From: Rubrimonas cliftonensis
GTDB taxonomy: Bacteria; Pseudomonadota; Alphaproteobacteria; Rhodobacterales; Rhodobacteraceae
Assembly: GCF_900107585.1 (NCBI RefSeq)
Contig: NZ_FNQM01000022.1
Span: 1-37,987 of the forward strand
Direction: 5' to 3'
Length of the DNA stretch: 37,987 nt
The notes under the pieces were generated by a model, which was not told the DNA's origin, searched no databases, and saw nothing but the letters and a program-made list of their open reading frames with translations. The translations under genes and the position numbers were made by a program. Positions 7,869-17,083 of this stretch are shown piece after piece (the first letter of the stretch is position 1; every line of letters starts with the position of its first letter).

Positions 7869-9968
7869 ATGGGTTCGGGGTCCAATCTGCAACGACGGGG
7901 GGAGGGTCTGCTCTTCCGCCGCCGCGTGCCGCGCGGCGCGCAAGGCTCCTTCCGGGTGCGCGTCCTGACGCTGCCGCTGGGAACCCACCTCCTGCGCGAA
8001 GGCAGACGGATGGCGGCGCATGCGACGCGTTTCACCGACGCCGCCTTCACGCTGGTGGTTGCGTGTGGTGGCGGCATGTTGAACGCTGAGGACATCGAAC
8101 GGGTGGTCGTCGACCTGATGCGCTTCGAGCTCGAGGCGCGCGAGGCCGCCCGCGCCGTCGCGCCGGCCCGCGCGAGCGCCGACATCGAGGCGGCGCTGCG
8201 CATCGAGGCCGCCTCCCGCCAGACGCTCGTCGCCGCGATCGCCCACAACGACTACGCCGCCGTCGCGGATCCGGTGCGCGCCGCGCTCGCGCGCCTCGGC
8301 GTCGCGCTCGCCGAGGACGCGCCCGACTGGCGCATGGTCGCCCGCCGCGCCGCCATCGGCCTTGTCGCGGTCTGCGAGGAGAACGCCCGCCGCGAGACCG
8401 GCGCCTATCGCGATGAGGCGGCCCAGCTGCTGGCGACCGCCATGACGCCGCCGCCGCGCTTCGCCGCGCCGGCGCATGCGGCGGCGCCGGCGGCCACGCC
8501 ACAGGCCCTGCCCGCAGCAGGTCCGATCCCATGGGCTGCTGCGTCCGCGCCGCTCGCGGAGCCGGGCGCAGAGAAAGTCGCCGGGCGGGCCGCCGGACAG
8601 GTCGCCGGGCGGATCGCAGATCGAGGCGCGCCCCCCGCCCCGGCGGGCGAAGCCGCGGCGCGGGTCGCCGCGGCGAAGACCCGGGGGAGCGCGCCGCGGC
8701 GCGGCGAAACCGCCGCCGACAGGACGGCGGGTTTCACGTATCGCCAGCCGCCGCCGCCGAACCCTGCCGCGCCCAACGGCGCGAGGAAGTTCTTCGAGCT
8801 CGGCCAGGATTACGTCGCGCGGCGCGTTGAGGAGTCGCGGAGCTGGAAAGACAACAGCGCGGGCCAGGTGCGCTCCGCGCTCAAGGCGTTCCGCGCCATT
8901 GAGGGCGACCTGACCTGCGACGAGGTCGACGAGACCCGGCTCCGCGAGTTCTTCGAGACCTACCGCCGCCTGCCCAGGGCATGGGGCAAGGCCGGGCGCA
9001 CGCCGCTCGAGGAGATCGACCACGCCGACGCCCGGGAAGCGGCGCTGAGCGACGCGATCGAGGCGATGAGGGCGCGCGGCGCCTCTCAGGGCGACATCGA
9101 CACCCGCCAGGCGAAGCAAGGCGTCAACCGCGTCAGGGTGGCGACGATCTACCGCGTCATGCAGGATCTGCAACGCGTCGTGCGCGACGAGGGCATGGAG
9201 AACGGCTGCTTCGCCCGCAACGTCATGCAGCGCGTGATCTGGTCGAAGAAAAAGATCATTGAGCTTCAGAAGGACGAGGCCGACACGCCCCGTCTCGCCT
9301 GGGGCGACCGGGCGAAGGATCTCTTCGCGACGAAGATTTTCACCAAGCCTCTCGCCGACCCCGGCGATCCACTGTTCTGGCTGCCGCTCCTGGGGTTTCA
9401 TGCGGGCCTGCGCATGGAGGAGGCGGCCCAGCTCAAGCCCGACGACATCGACACGATACGCGGGATCGCCGTCATCCGCATCCGCCAGGGCGCGGGACAG
9501 CATCTCAAGAACCTGTCCGCGCGGCGGACGATCGCGATCCACGACAACCTGCTCTCGCTCGGGCTGACGCGACTGGTCGAGCAGCGCCGCCAGGAAGGCC
9601 AGGAATGGCTTTTCCCCGACCTCGACCGCGGCGATGCGCGCGGCCGGAAGTCCGAGGTGTTCTCAAGCCTTTTCACCGACTATCGCCGCGACCAGGGCGT
9701 CTATGACCCGCAGCGCGACTTCCACAGCCTCCGCAAGGACTTCAACGTCGGCATGAAGCGCCGCAAGGTGGGCCTGGAGATCCGCAAGCGCCTGATGGGC
9801 CACCGGCTCGTGGACGTCACCGAGACCCATTACGACCCCGAAGGCTCGCCGATCGAGGACTATCGCGCGGCCGTCAACTCGGTCGCGCTGGACATCTCCG
9901 GGGTCCAGCGTCCCTTCTCGACCGGCTCGCCTGAACCGGCGCGCCCGCGACTGCGGGTCGTGAACTGA
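7869..9968 (+). CDS. Tyrosine recombinase/integrase (large, type 1)
   Basis: The product of 699 residues ends in a tyrosine recombinase domain. Arg515 lies in HAGLRMEEAAQL, His619-x-x-Arg622 in FHSLRKDF, His645 in GHRLVDVTETHYDPE, and Tyr655 is the nucleophile. All catalytic positions are present. The first 70 residues (RRGEGLLFRRRVPRG) resemble the N-terminal domain of alphaproteobacterial phage-type integrases. A long Ala/Pro/Gly-rich linker (about residues 180-290) precedes the SAM-like core-binding region. ATG at 7869 is chosen because GAGGAGGG sits 10 bases upstream; an in-frame longer form from 7722 has no such site. It is the first of three recombinases in this block and probably moves it. 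Confidence 0.9.
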   Translation: MGSGSNLQRRGEGLLFRRRVPRGAQGSFRVRVLTLPLGTHLLREGRRMAAHATRFTDAAFTLVVACGGGMLNAEDIERVVVDLMRFELEAREAARAVAPARASADIEAALRIEAASRQTLVAAIAHNDYAAVADPVRAALARLGVALAEDAPDWRMVARRAAIGLVAVCEENARRETGAYRDEAAQLLATAMTPPPRFAAPAHAAAPAATPQALPAAGPIPWAAASAPLAEPGAEKVAGRAAGQVAGRIADRGAPPAPAGEAAARVAAAKTRGSAPRRGETAADRTAGFTYRQPPPPNPAAPNGARKFFELGQDYVARRVEESRSWKDNSAGQVRSALKAFRAIEGDLTCDEVDETRLREFFETYRRLPRAWGKAGRTPLEEIDHADAREAALSDAIEAMRARGASQGDIDTRQAKQGVNRVRVATIYRVMQDLQRVVRDEGMENGCFARNVMQRVIWSKKKIIELQKDEADTPRLAWGDRAKDLFATKIFTKPLADPGDPLFWLPLLGFHAGLRMEEAAQLKPDDIDTIRGIAVIRIRQGAGQHLKNLSARRTIAIHDNLLSLGLTRLVEQRRQEGQEWLFPDLDRGDARGRKSEVFSSLFTDYRRDQGVYDPQRDFHSLRKDFNVGMKRRKVGLEIRKRLMGHRLVDVTETHYDPEGSPIEDYRAAVNSVALDISGVQRPFSTGSPEPARPRLRVVN

Positions 9969-10000
9969 GCTATAGGCGCGGTCGGCTGGACCGGCGCGTC

Positions 10001-10042
10001 GCGATCGGGCGCCGGGGGCCCGATGCGGGCGCACCCGATCGC
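10001..10042. terminator. Inverted repeat after the integrase gene
   Basis: GCGATCGGG at 10001-10009 pairs perfectly with CCCGATCGC at 10034-10042 across a 24-nt loop that itself holds short complementary runs. It lies 33 nt beyond the integrase stop, between convergent genes, so a terminator role is reasonable. No T-tract is present. Confidence 0.4.
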
Positions 10043-10143
10043 CGATGTGCGGACCGGGGAGGCGTCCGGACCCCGATCCGCGTCATGATCACCGAAGGTG
10101 TCGGACCAAAGGAGGTGACGCTCAGGCGCCTGTTCTGCCAATT

Positions 10144-10398
10144 TCATGCCCGCTCACTATCGCGCAGCGTCCGCCGAAGCATCTGTAGCACAACTGGCGA
10201 TCGTGCGACGTCCGCCTGAGCGTGGGCTGCGCTTTCAGAAAGATCGCGCCGCCCGCAGCCTCGCTGGCGCTCCGCTCCGGTCCGGTCGCCGGGGCCAGCG
10301 GACGCCACCGGGACAGGCGAGCCCGGCTTCGGCGGGGGCGGCGGGGGCGATGGGCCGAGGCTCCATGCCATCTCGTCCCTTGTCGACTTCATCGGCAT
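10144..10398 (-). CDS. Small proline-rich ORF coupled to the primase
   Basis: An 84-codon frame starts at ATG 10398, overlapping the stop of the primase gene as TGATG. The product begins MPMKSTRDEMAWSLGP and continues with a run of prolines, then a charged C-terminus. No function is recognised. The exact stop/start overlap is the main support for a real, translationally coupled gene; the composition alone would not be enough. Confidence 0.4.
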   Translation of the reverse strand: MPMKSTRDEMAWSLGPSPPPPPPKPGSPVPVASAGPGDRTGAERQRGCGRRDLSESAAHAQADVARSPVVLQMLRRTLRDSERA

Positions 10399-12812
10399 CA
10401 GAACGCCCTGCGCAGCAGGGTGTTTCGCTCGCGGATTTTTCGGGCGCGTTCTGGCGAGATCCCGAGCAACTCGGGCGTTGCGATCGGCCGCGACGGCTGA
10501 GGCGACACTGGGGCGGCCCCGACACGAGCGGCGGCGGCGGGTCGGTGATGGGGTCGTCTGGCGGCGGCGCCGTAATTCTTCTCGGCATAGGCCTTGATCC
10601 AGCCGAGAGGCTCGGCGATATCGCCCGCGCGCTGCACGGCGGCGGCCAGCGCCTCGAACACCACGCCGTCGCGCAGGTCGCGAAACAGCGCGCCGAGGAT
10701 ACGGCGGGCGGCGTCCTCGCTCTTGCCGGCGCCCATGAACAACCGAAGCCCTTGGGCGATGGCCGTCTGCTTGAGCGTCGGCGGCTGGCGTCCGGCCGCC
10801 GCGCCGGCCAAGCCAGGCGGGGCCGGCGCGGCGCTCGCAGGGCGCACGAAGTCGAAAAGATGGTCGCCGTGGCCGCCCATGGCCGGCCGGCGCAGCGGCG
10901 CCGGATCGGGATCGGGCGATTGCAAGCCGACGACGCCATCGGCGCCACAATGAAGCCACGGTGCGAGACGCACCCTCGCGCCGGCGTCGAGCCCGGCGAG
11001 CATCGCGAGACCATCGGGGCCCGCGACGACGCGCACCAGCCAGCCGACGTCGGTCGGACCAAGGCGCGCGGCGGCGGCGGCGAGAATGGCTGGATCGAGC
11101 GGCGCGGGCATGGCGATGGTCTCCGTGGCGGCTGCGTCGAGCGGCTGTGGATGGAACGGCTGTGGATGGAGAGGCTGCGGGGCGGGTTGAACAGGCGCGA
11201 CCGGCTGGACCGTCGGGGGCGGATCGGCGCGGCGGGCCGCGGCTTGGGCAGCGGGCGCCATCACCGAAACCGGGCGGTCGATCGCGCGCGGCGGCCGTTT
11301 GGCCGGGAGATGGCGGACGGCTGCGCGGGTTGCCCGGGGGGCTGGGATCGCCGTCGCCATGGGCTCATCCGCCGCCCCGCCAGCCGAGGCTTCGCCCCCA
11401 TAGAGCCAGGCCGCACCCGTCTCACGGCGCGCCGCCACCCTGACCGCGCTGGCATGCAGCCCGGCAAGGCAGGCGCGGACGCGGCAGCCTCGGCGCGCCT
11501 TGAGCCGCCGGTACCAGGTCGCCCGAGAGACGCCCTCGCCTTCCCAAGGCCGCTCACGACTGATCGGGTTCAGCGCAAGCCAGACCGCGCGCGGCAGGGC
11601 GCCGGCCGCGCGACGCCGCGCCGTCCGCGCGCGGCGCAGCCGCGCGGCCCGGACGTCGACGGGTACGATCTGCTCGAGCCCGATGCGCGCGGCGAGGCCG
11701 GCGTCGATCCCAAGCCGCTCGGCGATCGTGACGCCGGCGTAGCCGTAGCGCGGATCCCCGCCGCCGGCGCCGCGCCTGCCGGCGAAGGCGTCGCCGGCCC
11801 GTCGCGCCACCGTGCCGACGCAGGTGCGGACCTCGCGCGGCGCGAGCCCTGGCGCCGCGTCGGCCGCAAGGGCCGATACGGCCTCGGCGATATCGGCGCC
11901 CGGGTCCGTCCAGGACAGCGAGCATGCGTGAAAATGCAGCCACAGGTCGCGCCGACCGATCGGGATCGCCCCGCCCCAGAACGCCAGCAGACGCCCGAGA
12001 TCGCGTTGGACGGCCGCCCAGAAGGCGCGGCGCGGCATGCCGGATCCACGGGCGATAACCGGGGGCGGCGCCCGGTTTGGCGCCCGCGTAACGCCGCCGC
12101 GCCGCGCCGCCAGCGCCTGGCGGGTCGGCCGTCCGGCCGCCTTGAAGATGCTGTCGCAAAGCGCGTCGAACCCGTGCCGCGCGCCGTCTCCGGCGACGAC
12201 GGTCACCGCGCGCCCGGCGCCGTCGTGCCAGCTCTCCGGCAACCGCAGGACGCGGGCGGCATCGACGCAGGCCGGATCGGCGCCGAGTGCGGCGAAGAGC
12301 TCCACGAGCGCGCGGGCCGCTGCCCGCCACCGCGGCTCGGCGGCGGGATGTCCGCCCTCTAGCAGCCACACGGCGTAGAAGCCCCGGCCGCTGTCCACGG
12401 TGAAGGAGGCGGGAGGAAGATCCAGCGCGGCGATGTGCGCCGTAAGCTGCGCGGCGATCGCCGGGCGCGACAGCCCGGCGAGCGCCGGGATGCGGTAGAC
12501 GTCCAGATCGATGAAAAGCGCGTTCAGCGACGCCAGCCGCCGGCCGCCGCCGCGGGGCCCATGGTACGGGTTCATCGCGATATATGCCGCATCGCTTTCA
12601 AGAAGCACTTCGGCGGCGACGAGGGCCATGTCGCGCCCGCAGGTGTGCGCCCGGACGGCGTCCTGCTGCCGCGCAAGAAATGAAACGCTCCCCCGACCGA
12701 CGATCGGGTGCAGAGCCTCGAGGTAACGCGCACAGCTCCATGCGCGCGACGCCGCGGCTGGGATGGCGGCGCGGGGCGGCAGGGGGCGGTCGAGGGCGAC
12801 GACATCTTCCAT
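10398..12812 (-). CDS. AEP-like DNA primase / plasmid-type replication protein
   Basis: This 804-residue protein has the signature of archaeo-eukaryotic-like primases found in alphaproteobacterial plasmid and element replication proteins. Motif I is LNALFIDLDVYR (Asp102 and Asp104), motif II is SGRGFYAVWLLE (from 141), and motif III is CVDAARVLRLPESWH (Asp184). A middle helix-turn-helix-like segment follows (GEGVSRATWYRRLKARRG), then a Pro/Ala/Gln-rich linker and a C-terminal domain. It would prime or initiate replication of the element in the cytoplasm. It is divergent from an HTH gene, with a 118-bp gap that could hold an origin and control sites. The start at 12812 has no strong ribosome binding site. 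Very high Ala and Arg content follows the local GC bias. Confidence 0.75.
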   Translation of the reverse strand: MEDVVALDRPLPPRAAIPAAASRAWSCARYLEALHPIVGRGSVSFLARQQDAVRAHTCGRDMALVAAEVLLESDAAYIAMNPYHGPRGGGRRLASLNALFIDLDVYRIPALAGLSRPAIAAQLTAHIAALDLPPASFTVDSGRGFYAVWLLEGGHPAAEPRWRAAARALVELFAALGADPACVDAARVLRLPESWHDGAGRAVTVVAGDGARHGFDALCDSIFKAAGRPTRQALAARRGGVTRAPNRAPPPVIARGSGMPRRAFWAAVQRDLGRLLAFWGGAIPIGRRDLWLHFHACSLSWTDPGADIAEAVSALAADAAPGLAPREVRTCVGTVARRAGDAFAGRRGAGGGDPRYGYAGVTIAERLGIDAGLAARIGLEQIVPVDVRAARLRRARTARRRAAGALPRAVWLALNPISRERPWEGEGVSRATWYRRLKARRGCRVRACLAGLHASAVRVAARRETGAAWLYGGEASAGGAADEPMATAIPAPRATRAAVRHLPAKRPPRAIDRPVSVMAPAAQAAARRADPPPTVQPVAPVQPAPQPLHPQPFHPQPLDAAATETIAMPAPLDPAILAAAAARLGPTDVGWLVRVVAGPDGLAMLAGLDAGARVRLAPWLHCGADGVVGLQSPDPDPAPLRRPAMGGHGDHLFDFVRPASAAPAPPGLAGAAAGRQPPTLKQTAIAQGLRLFMGAGKSEDAARRILGALFRDLRDGVVFEALAAAVQRAGDIAEPLGWIKAYAEKNYGAAARRPHHRPAAAARVGAAPVSPQPSRPIATPELLGISPERARKIRERNTLLRRAF

Positions 12813-12900
12813 GAGCGGGACATGCGATCAGCCATGGAAATCTGTGAAAAAAATGTCGCCTCATGTCGTCACGAGGTGCGAAACGCTGCCTTGCTGCCAT

Positions 12901-12922
12901 CTCCGACATGAAAAAATCGGAG
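12901..12922 (+). promoter_or_regulatory. Inverted repeat that includes the HTH gene's ribosome binding site
   Basis: CTCCGA at 12901-12906 and TCGGAG at 12917-12922 form a perfect 6-bp inverted repeat around ten AT-rich bases. The right arm contains GGAG (12919-12922), the ribosome binding site of the HTH gene at 12931. It could be an operator for that regulator, a hairpin that hides the ribosome binding site, or both. Confidence 0.45.
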
Positions 12923-12930
12923 CAGCGGAC

Positions 12931-13179
12931 ATGAATTCACCCGAAAGCACGCTGTCGTCACGCGAAGTGGCCACGACTTTGGGCGTCACCCTGCGCCAGG
13001 CTCAGCGCGAGATCGCGGCCGGACGCATGGCGTCGGTTCAGCGCGCCGGGAGCGCCCGCGTCACGCGCCTCGCCCTCTGGCGATATCTGGGCATCGAGAC
13101 GGAGATGATGCGGCTTTGGCTCGATCATCTGGATCGCCGAGCCGGCTCCGAAGCAGATCCTGCGAAATCAAAAGCTTAG
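12931..13179 (+). CDS. Small HTH (excisionase/MerR-like) DNA-binding protein
   Basis: This 82-residue protein has a helix-turn-helix of the excisionase/MerR type: LSSREVATTLGVTLRQAQREIAAGRM, with a basic wing and RLALWRYLGIETEM after it. Such proteins act as recombination directionality factors or as regulators of plasmid replication. It is divergent from the primase and lies upstream of two recombinase genes, which fits either role. The start is fixed by GGAG eight bases before the ATG. The C-terminus is charged and short. Confidence 0.7.
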   Translation: MNSPESTLSSREVATTLGVTLRQAQREIAAGRMASVQRAGSARVTRLALWRYLGIETEMMRLWLDHLDRRAGSEADPAKSKA

Positions 13180-13183
13180 ATCC

Positions 13184-13363
13184 GCGGGGGCATCCGGGCG
13201 GTCTCCACTGGGTCGGCGTGGAGACCGCCCCCATCGCCCCGCTGTCGCCACCCGTCGTCCGGCGTCGCCCCCGGCCGCCGGACGACGCTCCAGGGGCGCC
13301 CCCGTCGCACGGCGCAGGCGGGCTCTTCGGGGCGAAGCCCGCCTGCGCCGCGCGACGGGGGCG
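13184..13363. repeat. Three consecutive strong inverted repeats
   Basis: Repeat 1 has arms 13196-13206 and 13220-13230 (GGGCGGTCTCC and its complement), with an imperfect outward extension. Repeat 2 pairs 13253-13264 with 13276-13287 over 12 bases around an 11-nt loop. Repeat 3 pairs 13297-13308 with 13352-13363 and, after one A/C mismatch, 13310-13324 with 13336-13350, giving a 28-position stem. Together they fill almost all of the gap between the HTH gene and the recombinase at 13420. Recombinase binding, origin or termination roles are possible; none can be shown from sequence alone. Confidence 0.85.
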
Positions 13364-13419
13364 ACGACGAGGGAAGACGAGCAGGTCGCCTGAGTTCGAG
13401 TCAAACGAGGAGTAGAGCC

Positions 13420-15663
13420 ATGATCCCATCAACTTTCCCCGCTCCCGACCGCGCCGAGGCGCTGGCCGCGGCGCTGAGCTTCGCCGCGATGCCGGCCGCC
13501 GAGCGGACGGCGGCGGCGCGCGCGGTGCGGACACTGTCCGCCGCGCTGGCTGCGCCCGGCGCCGAGCCCACCGTCGCCGCGCTGGAGGCAGCGCTCGACG
13601 GCGCCGACCTGGCCCTGCGCGCCCGCGTCGGCGCCGACTGGCCGCACGTCGCCGCGGGCGTCCGCCGCGCGCTGCGGGCCTGGGAAGACCCCGCGCGCCA
13701 GGCCTTCGCGCGCCGGGCGCTCGCCGGCGCGGGGCCGACGCTCGCCGACGCGCGCGCGGCGGCCGAGGCGACGATGCCGCCTGACAGTGCGCGGCGCACG
13801 CTTCATGCGATCGACCGGTTCTGCGCGGCGCAGGCGACGACGCCGGACCAGCTGCCGGCGACCGCCCCGGCGCTGGAGCCGATGCTGTTGCGCGCGACGT
13901 GCGAGACATTCGGCGTCGAGACGCTGAAGAGCCTGCGCAACAGCGTCGGGCGGGTGCGCGCCGCCGCAAGGCTCGTTGGCGGCGCGCGGCCGCGCAGCAG
14001 CGCAGCCGCGCTGAAGGCGCTGCCGCCGGTTTGGTCTGCGGCGCTGGACGCGGCGCTGGCGCCGCTGCCGAAGCATGCTGCCTCCGAGAGGGCTATTCTG
14101 CGCCGGCTTGCGCTCGCCGCGGTGCGGGAGGGGCTCGACCCGACGACGCTCGACGCGGACTTCGTGCGCCGCTTCTGGGCGGAGACGCAGTCGGCGCATG
14201 CGCCGAGCTATGGCGAGAAGCTGCGCGCAGCCGCGGCCGCCTGGAACGCGCATGCCGCCGGCGGCGCCGCCGCGCCCGTGACGCCGCCGGCCGGCCGCCC
14301 TGTCCGGGTGGCGACGCTCGACTGGAACGAGGTTCCCGCGGCGATCCGCGTCGACTTCGACGCGCTTGTGGCGGCGGCCGCGCCGACGCCCTCGACCGAC
14401 TGGGCGGCGCTGGTCGGCGTCAGCGACGACGACCTCGCGCTCGGGCTGGGCCAGCTCGCGCCCGCGCCAAGCGCAGCCTTCCCCGCTGTCCAGGCCGGCA
14501 CGGTAGGGAACTGGCGCGACTACGTGAAGCGCGCCTGGCAGGCCGCGCAGGCGGGGGCGGCGCGCGACGCAGTGCGGCTCGACGAGCTGCTGACGCCGCA
14601 GGTGTTCGCCGGCGTCGTCCGGCTCGTGCGCGCCGCCCGGCGCCAGCGGCGCGAGGACGCCGGCGAGCGCTTCGACCCTCAGACCAAGGGCAGGCGCGAG
14701 CACAGCGTCCTGGAAGGTCTGGTCTCGATCGCGACCCGGCGCGGCGTCGCGCCGTAGGCGATCGAGGCGCTGCGCGCCATCGCCGACAAGGTGAACCCCG
14801 CGATCGTGGGCACGAAGCTGGCCGCCGGGGGGGTCAAGAAGAACGTCTACGCGGCGCGGCAGATCGGGGAGCGGCACGCCCGCAAGCTCAAGGCGTTCAA
14901 CGACATCGGCGCGATGCGGCGCTGGTTCGAGGCGCCCGACGTTCTGTGGCGGCGCGCGACGGCGCCGCTGCGCGAGGGCCGCGCGATCACGGACGACGAG
15001 GTGGCGCTCGCCCGCACCGCACTCATCGCCCAGATCGGCCAGCGCGCGATCCCGGCGCGGCGCGAGAACTTATGCAGCCTCCGCTTCAAGGGCGACGACC
15101 CGCACCTCACGCTGCCCGCCGGCGACGGCGAGGGAAGGTTGCAGATCCCCGCGGGGGAGACGAAGACTGGCGTCGGCGTCATCGTCGTCCTCGACCCCGA
15201 GACGGTCGCACGGCTGAAGGTCTACATCGACCGCATCCTGCCCGTCGCCCGAAAGCTCGCGCAGGCGCATGACGACAACCCGCACCTGTTTCCCGGCGAC
15301 CACCTCATTGCGAAGGACCGCCTCTACGAGAGCGGCTGCGGCTTCATCACGCCGTCGAAGGCCAACACCCGCTTCCGTCAGCACCTGCTGCGCTGGTGCG
15401 GGATCGACCTCAACATGCATGTCATGCGGCACCTCGCGGCCAAAGTAATTCTCGACGAAGATCCGTCGGCGATGGCGCTCGTCCAGGTCATGCTGGGTCA
15501 TCTGTGGATCAAGACGACCGAGAGCTACTATGCGGAGGTCAGCAAGATCATCGCCCAGCGGCGCTGGCAGGCGCTGCTGAGCGCCGGCGCGCGCAGGGCG
15601 ATGGCCGGGCTGCGCTTCCACGTAGGTCCCGGCGACATCTTCAACGGCAGGAGGGCGGCATGA
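13420..15663 (+). pseudogene. Tyrosine recombinase (type 2) interrupted by an in-frame TAG
   Basis: A single frame runs from ATG 13420 to TGA 15663 (747 sense and stop-interrupted codons) but contains TAG at 14755-14757, codon 446. There is no frameshift; sequence resumes at once with AIEALRAIADKVNPAIV. The catalytic part lies after the stop: Arg548 in PARRENLCSLRF, His667-x-x-Arg670 in HVMRHLA, His694 in MLGHLWIKTTESYY and Tyr703. The N-terminal 445 residues are Ala/Arg-rich core-binding sequence. GAGGAG at 13406-13411 serves the ATG. As it stands the main product lacks the active site, unless the amber is read through or a start near 14791 (GTG) is used. The end overlaps the next recombinase by ATGA, so the two form an operon. 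Confidence 0.8.
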
Positions 15664-17069
15664 TCGACCCGGTTCGGAAGCGGCGCCCCCGCTTCAGCAT
15701 GGCGCGGTGGCCCGAGGCGATCCGGACGGCGTTCCTCGCCGCCTTCGGCGCGCCCGCCACCCCCAACGACCGCAGGCTCGCGCGCAGCTACGACCGCTGG
15801 CTCGAGGCGGCCGCAGCCGAGGGCCTGCCGCCCGACGTGGCGACGCAGGAGCTATGGCGCCGCCGCAGCGCCGGGCTGCCGACGCCCGACGCCAACGCGA
15901 TGCGCGCGGCGGTCGCGGCGGTGCATGACGCGCATGTCGTGCTGTTCGCCCGGGAGACGCCCACGCGCGTGCGGCTCGACGCGCGCGTCAAGCTCGCCCG
16001 TCTCGTGGCCCGGCGGCTCGCGGAATGGCCGGGGCCGTGGCGCGAGGCCGGCGTCCCGCTGCTGGCGGTCGATCCCGACGGGCTGCTCGACGGCCGGCTC
16101 GTCGCCGCCTGGTCGCCCGCGACGGTGAAGTTGCGCGTCTGGGCGCTCACCCGGCTGCTGCGTCATGCCGCCGGCGCCGGCCTCGCCGTCGACGTCACGC
16201 CGAGCGTCGTGAAGTCGTGGCTCGCCCGCGAACAGGAGCGCGTGAAGCGCCAGGAGACGCGGATCACCTACGCCGTGATCACCCTCGGCGCCGCGGCGGC
16301 GCTGGCGCCGCATCTCATGCCCGGGCGGGACTGGCGATGGCTCACTGCGGCGGCCGAGGGCCTGAAGAAGGTCGGCAAAGGCGCACCCAGCCGCAACGAG
16401 TCTCGGCTGGCGTCCGCGCTCGAGCTGCTCCTCGTCGGCCGGGCCCTCTTCGCCGACGCCTGTACGCGCCTCGCCGCCGCGACCGGTCGACGACAGCGGA
16501 CGAAGGCGCTGCGCCAGGCCCGCGCGGGCTTGGCGATCTGCCTGCTCGTCTGGACGCCGATCCGGCTGGGGTCGCTCGTCGGCCTCGATCTCGACCGGCA
16601 CTTCGACGCCGCGCTCACCCGCCTGCGGCTCGAGGCGGACGAGACCAAAGAAGGCGCGGCGGACGAGCGCGAGATCGCGCCGGAGCTGCGCGCCATGCTC
16701 ATGCGCTACATCGAGAACTTCCGGCCGATCACGGCGGCGGCTGCGTGCCGCACGCTCTTCGTGTCGGAGCGCACCGGCGGGCCGATGGACGCCGACCGCC
16801 TGTCCGGCGACGTCACCACGGCATGCAAGGCCATGCTTGGCCGCCCGGTCAACGTTCACGCGTTCCGCCACGCCGTCGCGACCTACATCGCCTCCGAAGC
16901 TCCGACGGAAGTTCCGTTGGCGACCACCGTCCTCAACCACGCCAGCGACAAGACGACGAAGGCCTACAACCGGCGCGCGGACCAGATGGTCGCCAGCCGC
17001 ACGCTCGCCGCCGCCCGGGCCGCCGCCGCGCGAAAGGTTGTGGCGCGACCAGCACGTACCAGCACGTAG
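15660..17069 (+). CDS. Tyrosine recombinase (type 3)
   Basis: This 469-residue recombinase has an N-terminal part that begins with RPRFSMARWPEAIRTAFLAAFG and a C-terminal catalytic domain. Arg302 lies in TPIRLGSLVGLDL, His400-x-x-Arg403 in VHAFRHAVATY, His427 in VLNHASDKTTKAY, and Tyr436 is the nucleophile. The His-to-Tyr spacing of nine matches that in the other two recombinases. The start ATG overlaps the previous stop (ATGA) and has CAGGAGGG just upstream. The tandem arrangement of dissimilar recombinases recalls RIT and GInt elements, which carry three in a row; here two are adjacent and the third is 3.5 kb away. It is followed after 14 bases by a 20-position hairpin. Confidence 0.9.
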   Translation: MIDPVRKRRPRFSMARWPEAIRTAFLAAFGAPATPNDRRLARSYDRWLEAAAAEGLPPDVATQELWRRRSAGLPTPDANAMRAAVAAVHDAHVVLFARETPTRVRLDARVKLARLVARRLAEWPGPWREAGVPLLAVDPDGLLDGRLVAAWSPATVKLRVWALTRLLRHAAGAGLAVDVTPSVVKSWLAREQERVKRQETRITYAVITLGAAAALAPHLMPGRDWRWLTAAAEGLKKVGKGAPSRNESRLASALELLLVGRALFADACTRLAAATGRRQRTKALRQARAGLAICLLVWTPIRLGSLVGLDLDRHFDAALTRLRLEADETKEGAADEREIAPELRAMLMRYIENFRPITAAAACRTLFVSERTGGPMDADRLSGDVTTACKAMLGRPVNVHAFRHAVATYIASEAPTEVPLATTVLNHASDKTTKAYNRRADQMVASRTLAAARAAAARKVVARPARTST

Positions 17070-17083
17070 CGGATAGAGGAATC

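Noticed and set aside
7734-9542. 602-codon minus-strand frame over the first integrase
   Set aside because: The integrase strand has all catalytic motifs; the antisense frame is Arg/Gly/Asp-rich shadow sequence.
13391-13410. GTTCGAGTC motif as a possible tRNA T-loop
   Set aside because: No acceptor, D or anticodon stems can be drawn around it.
13429-14877. Long minus-strand frame over the second recombinase
   Set aside because: Arg/Gly/Ala-rich shadow with no start signal. The plus strand continues coherently across the amber stop into the catalytic domain.
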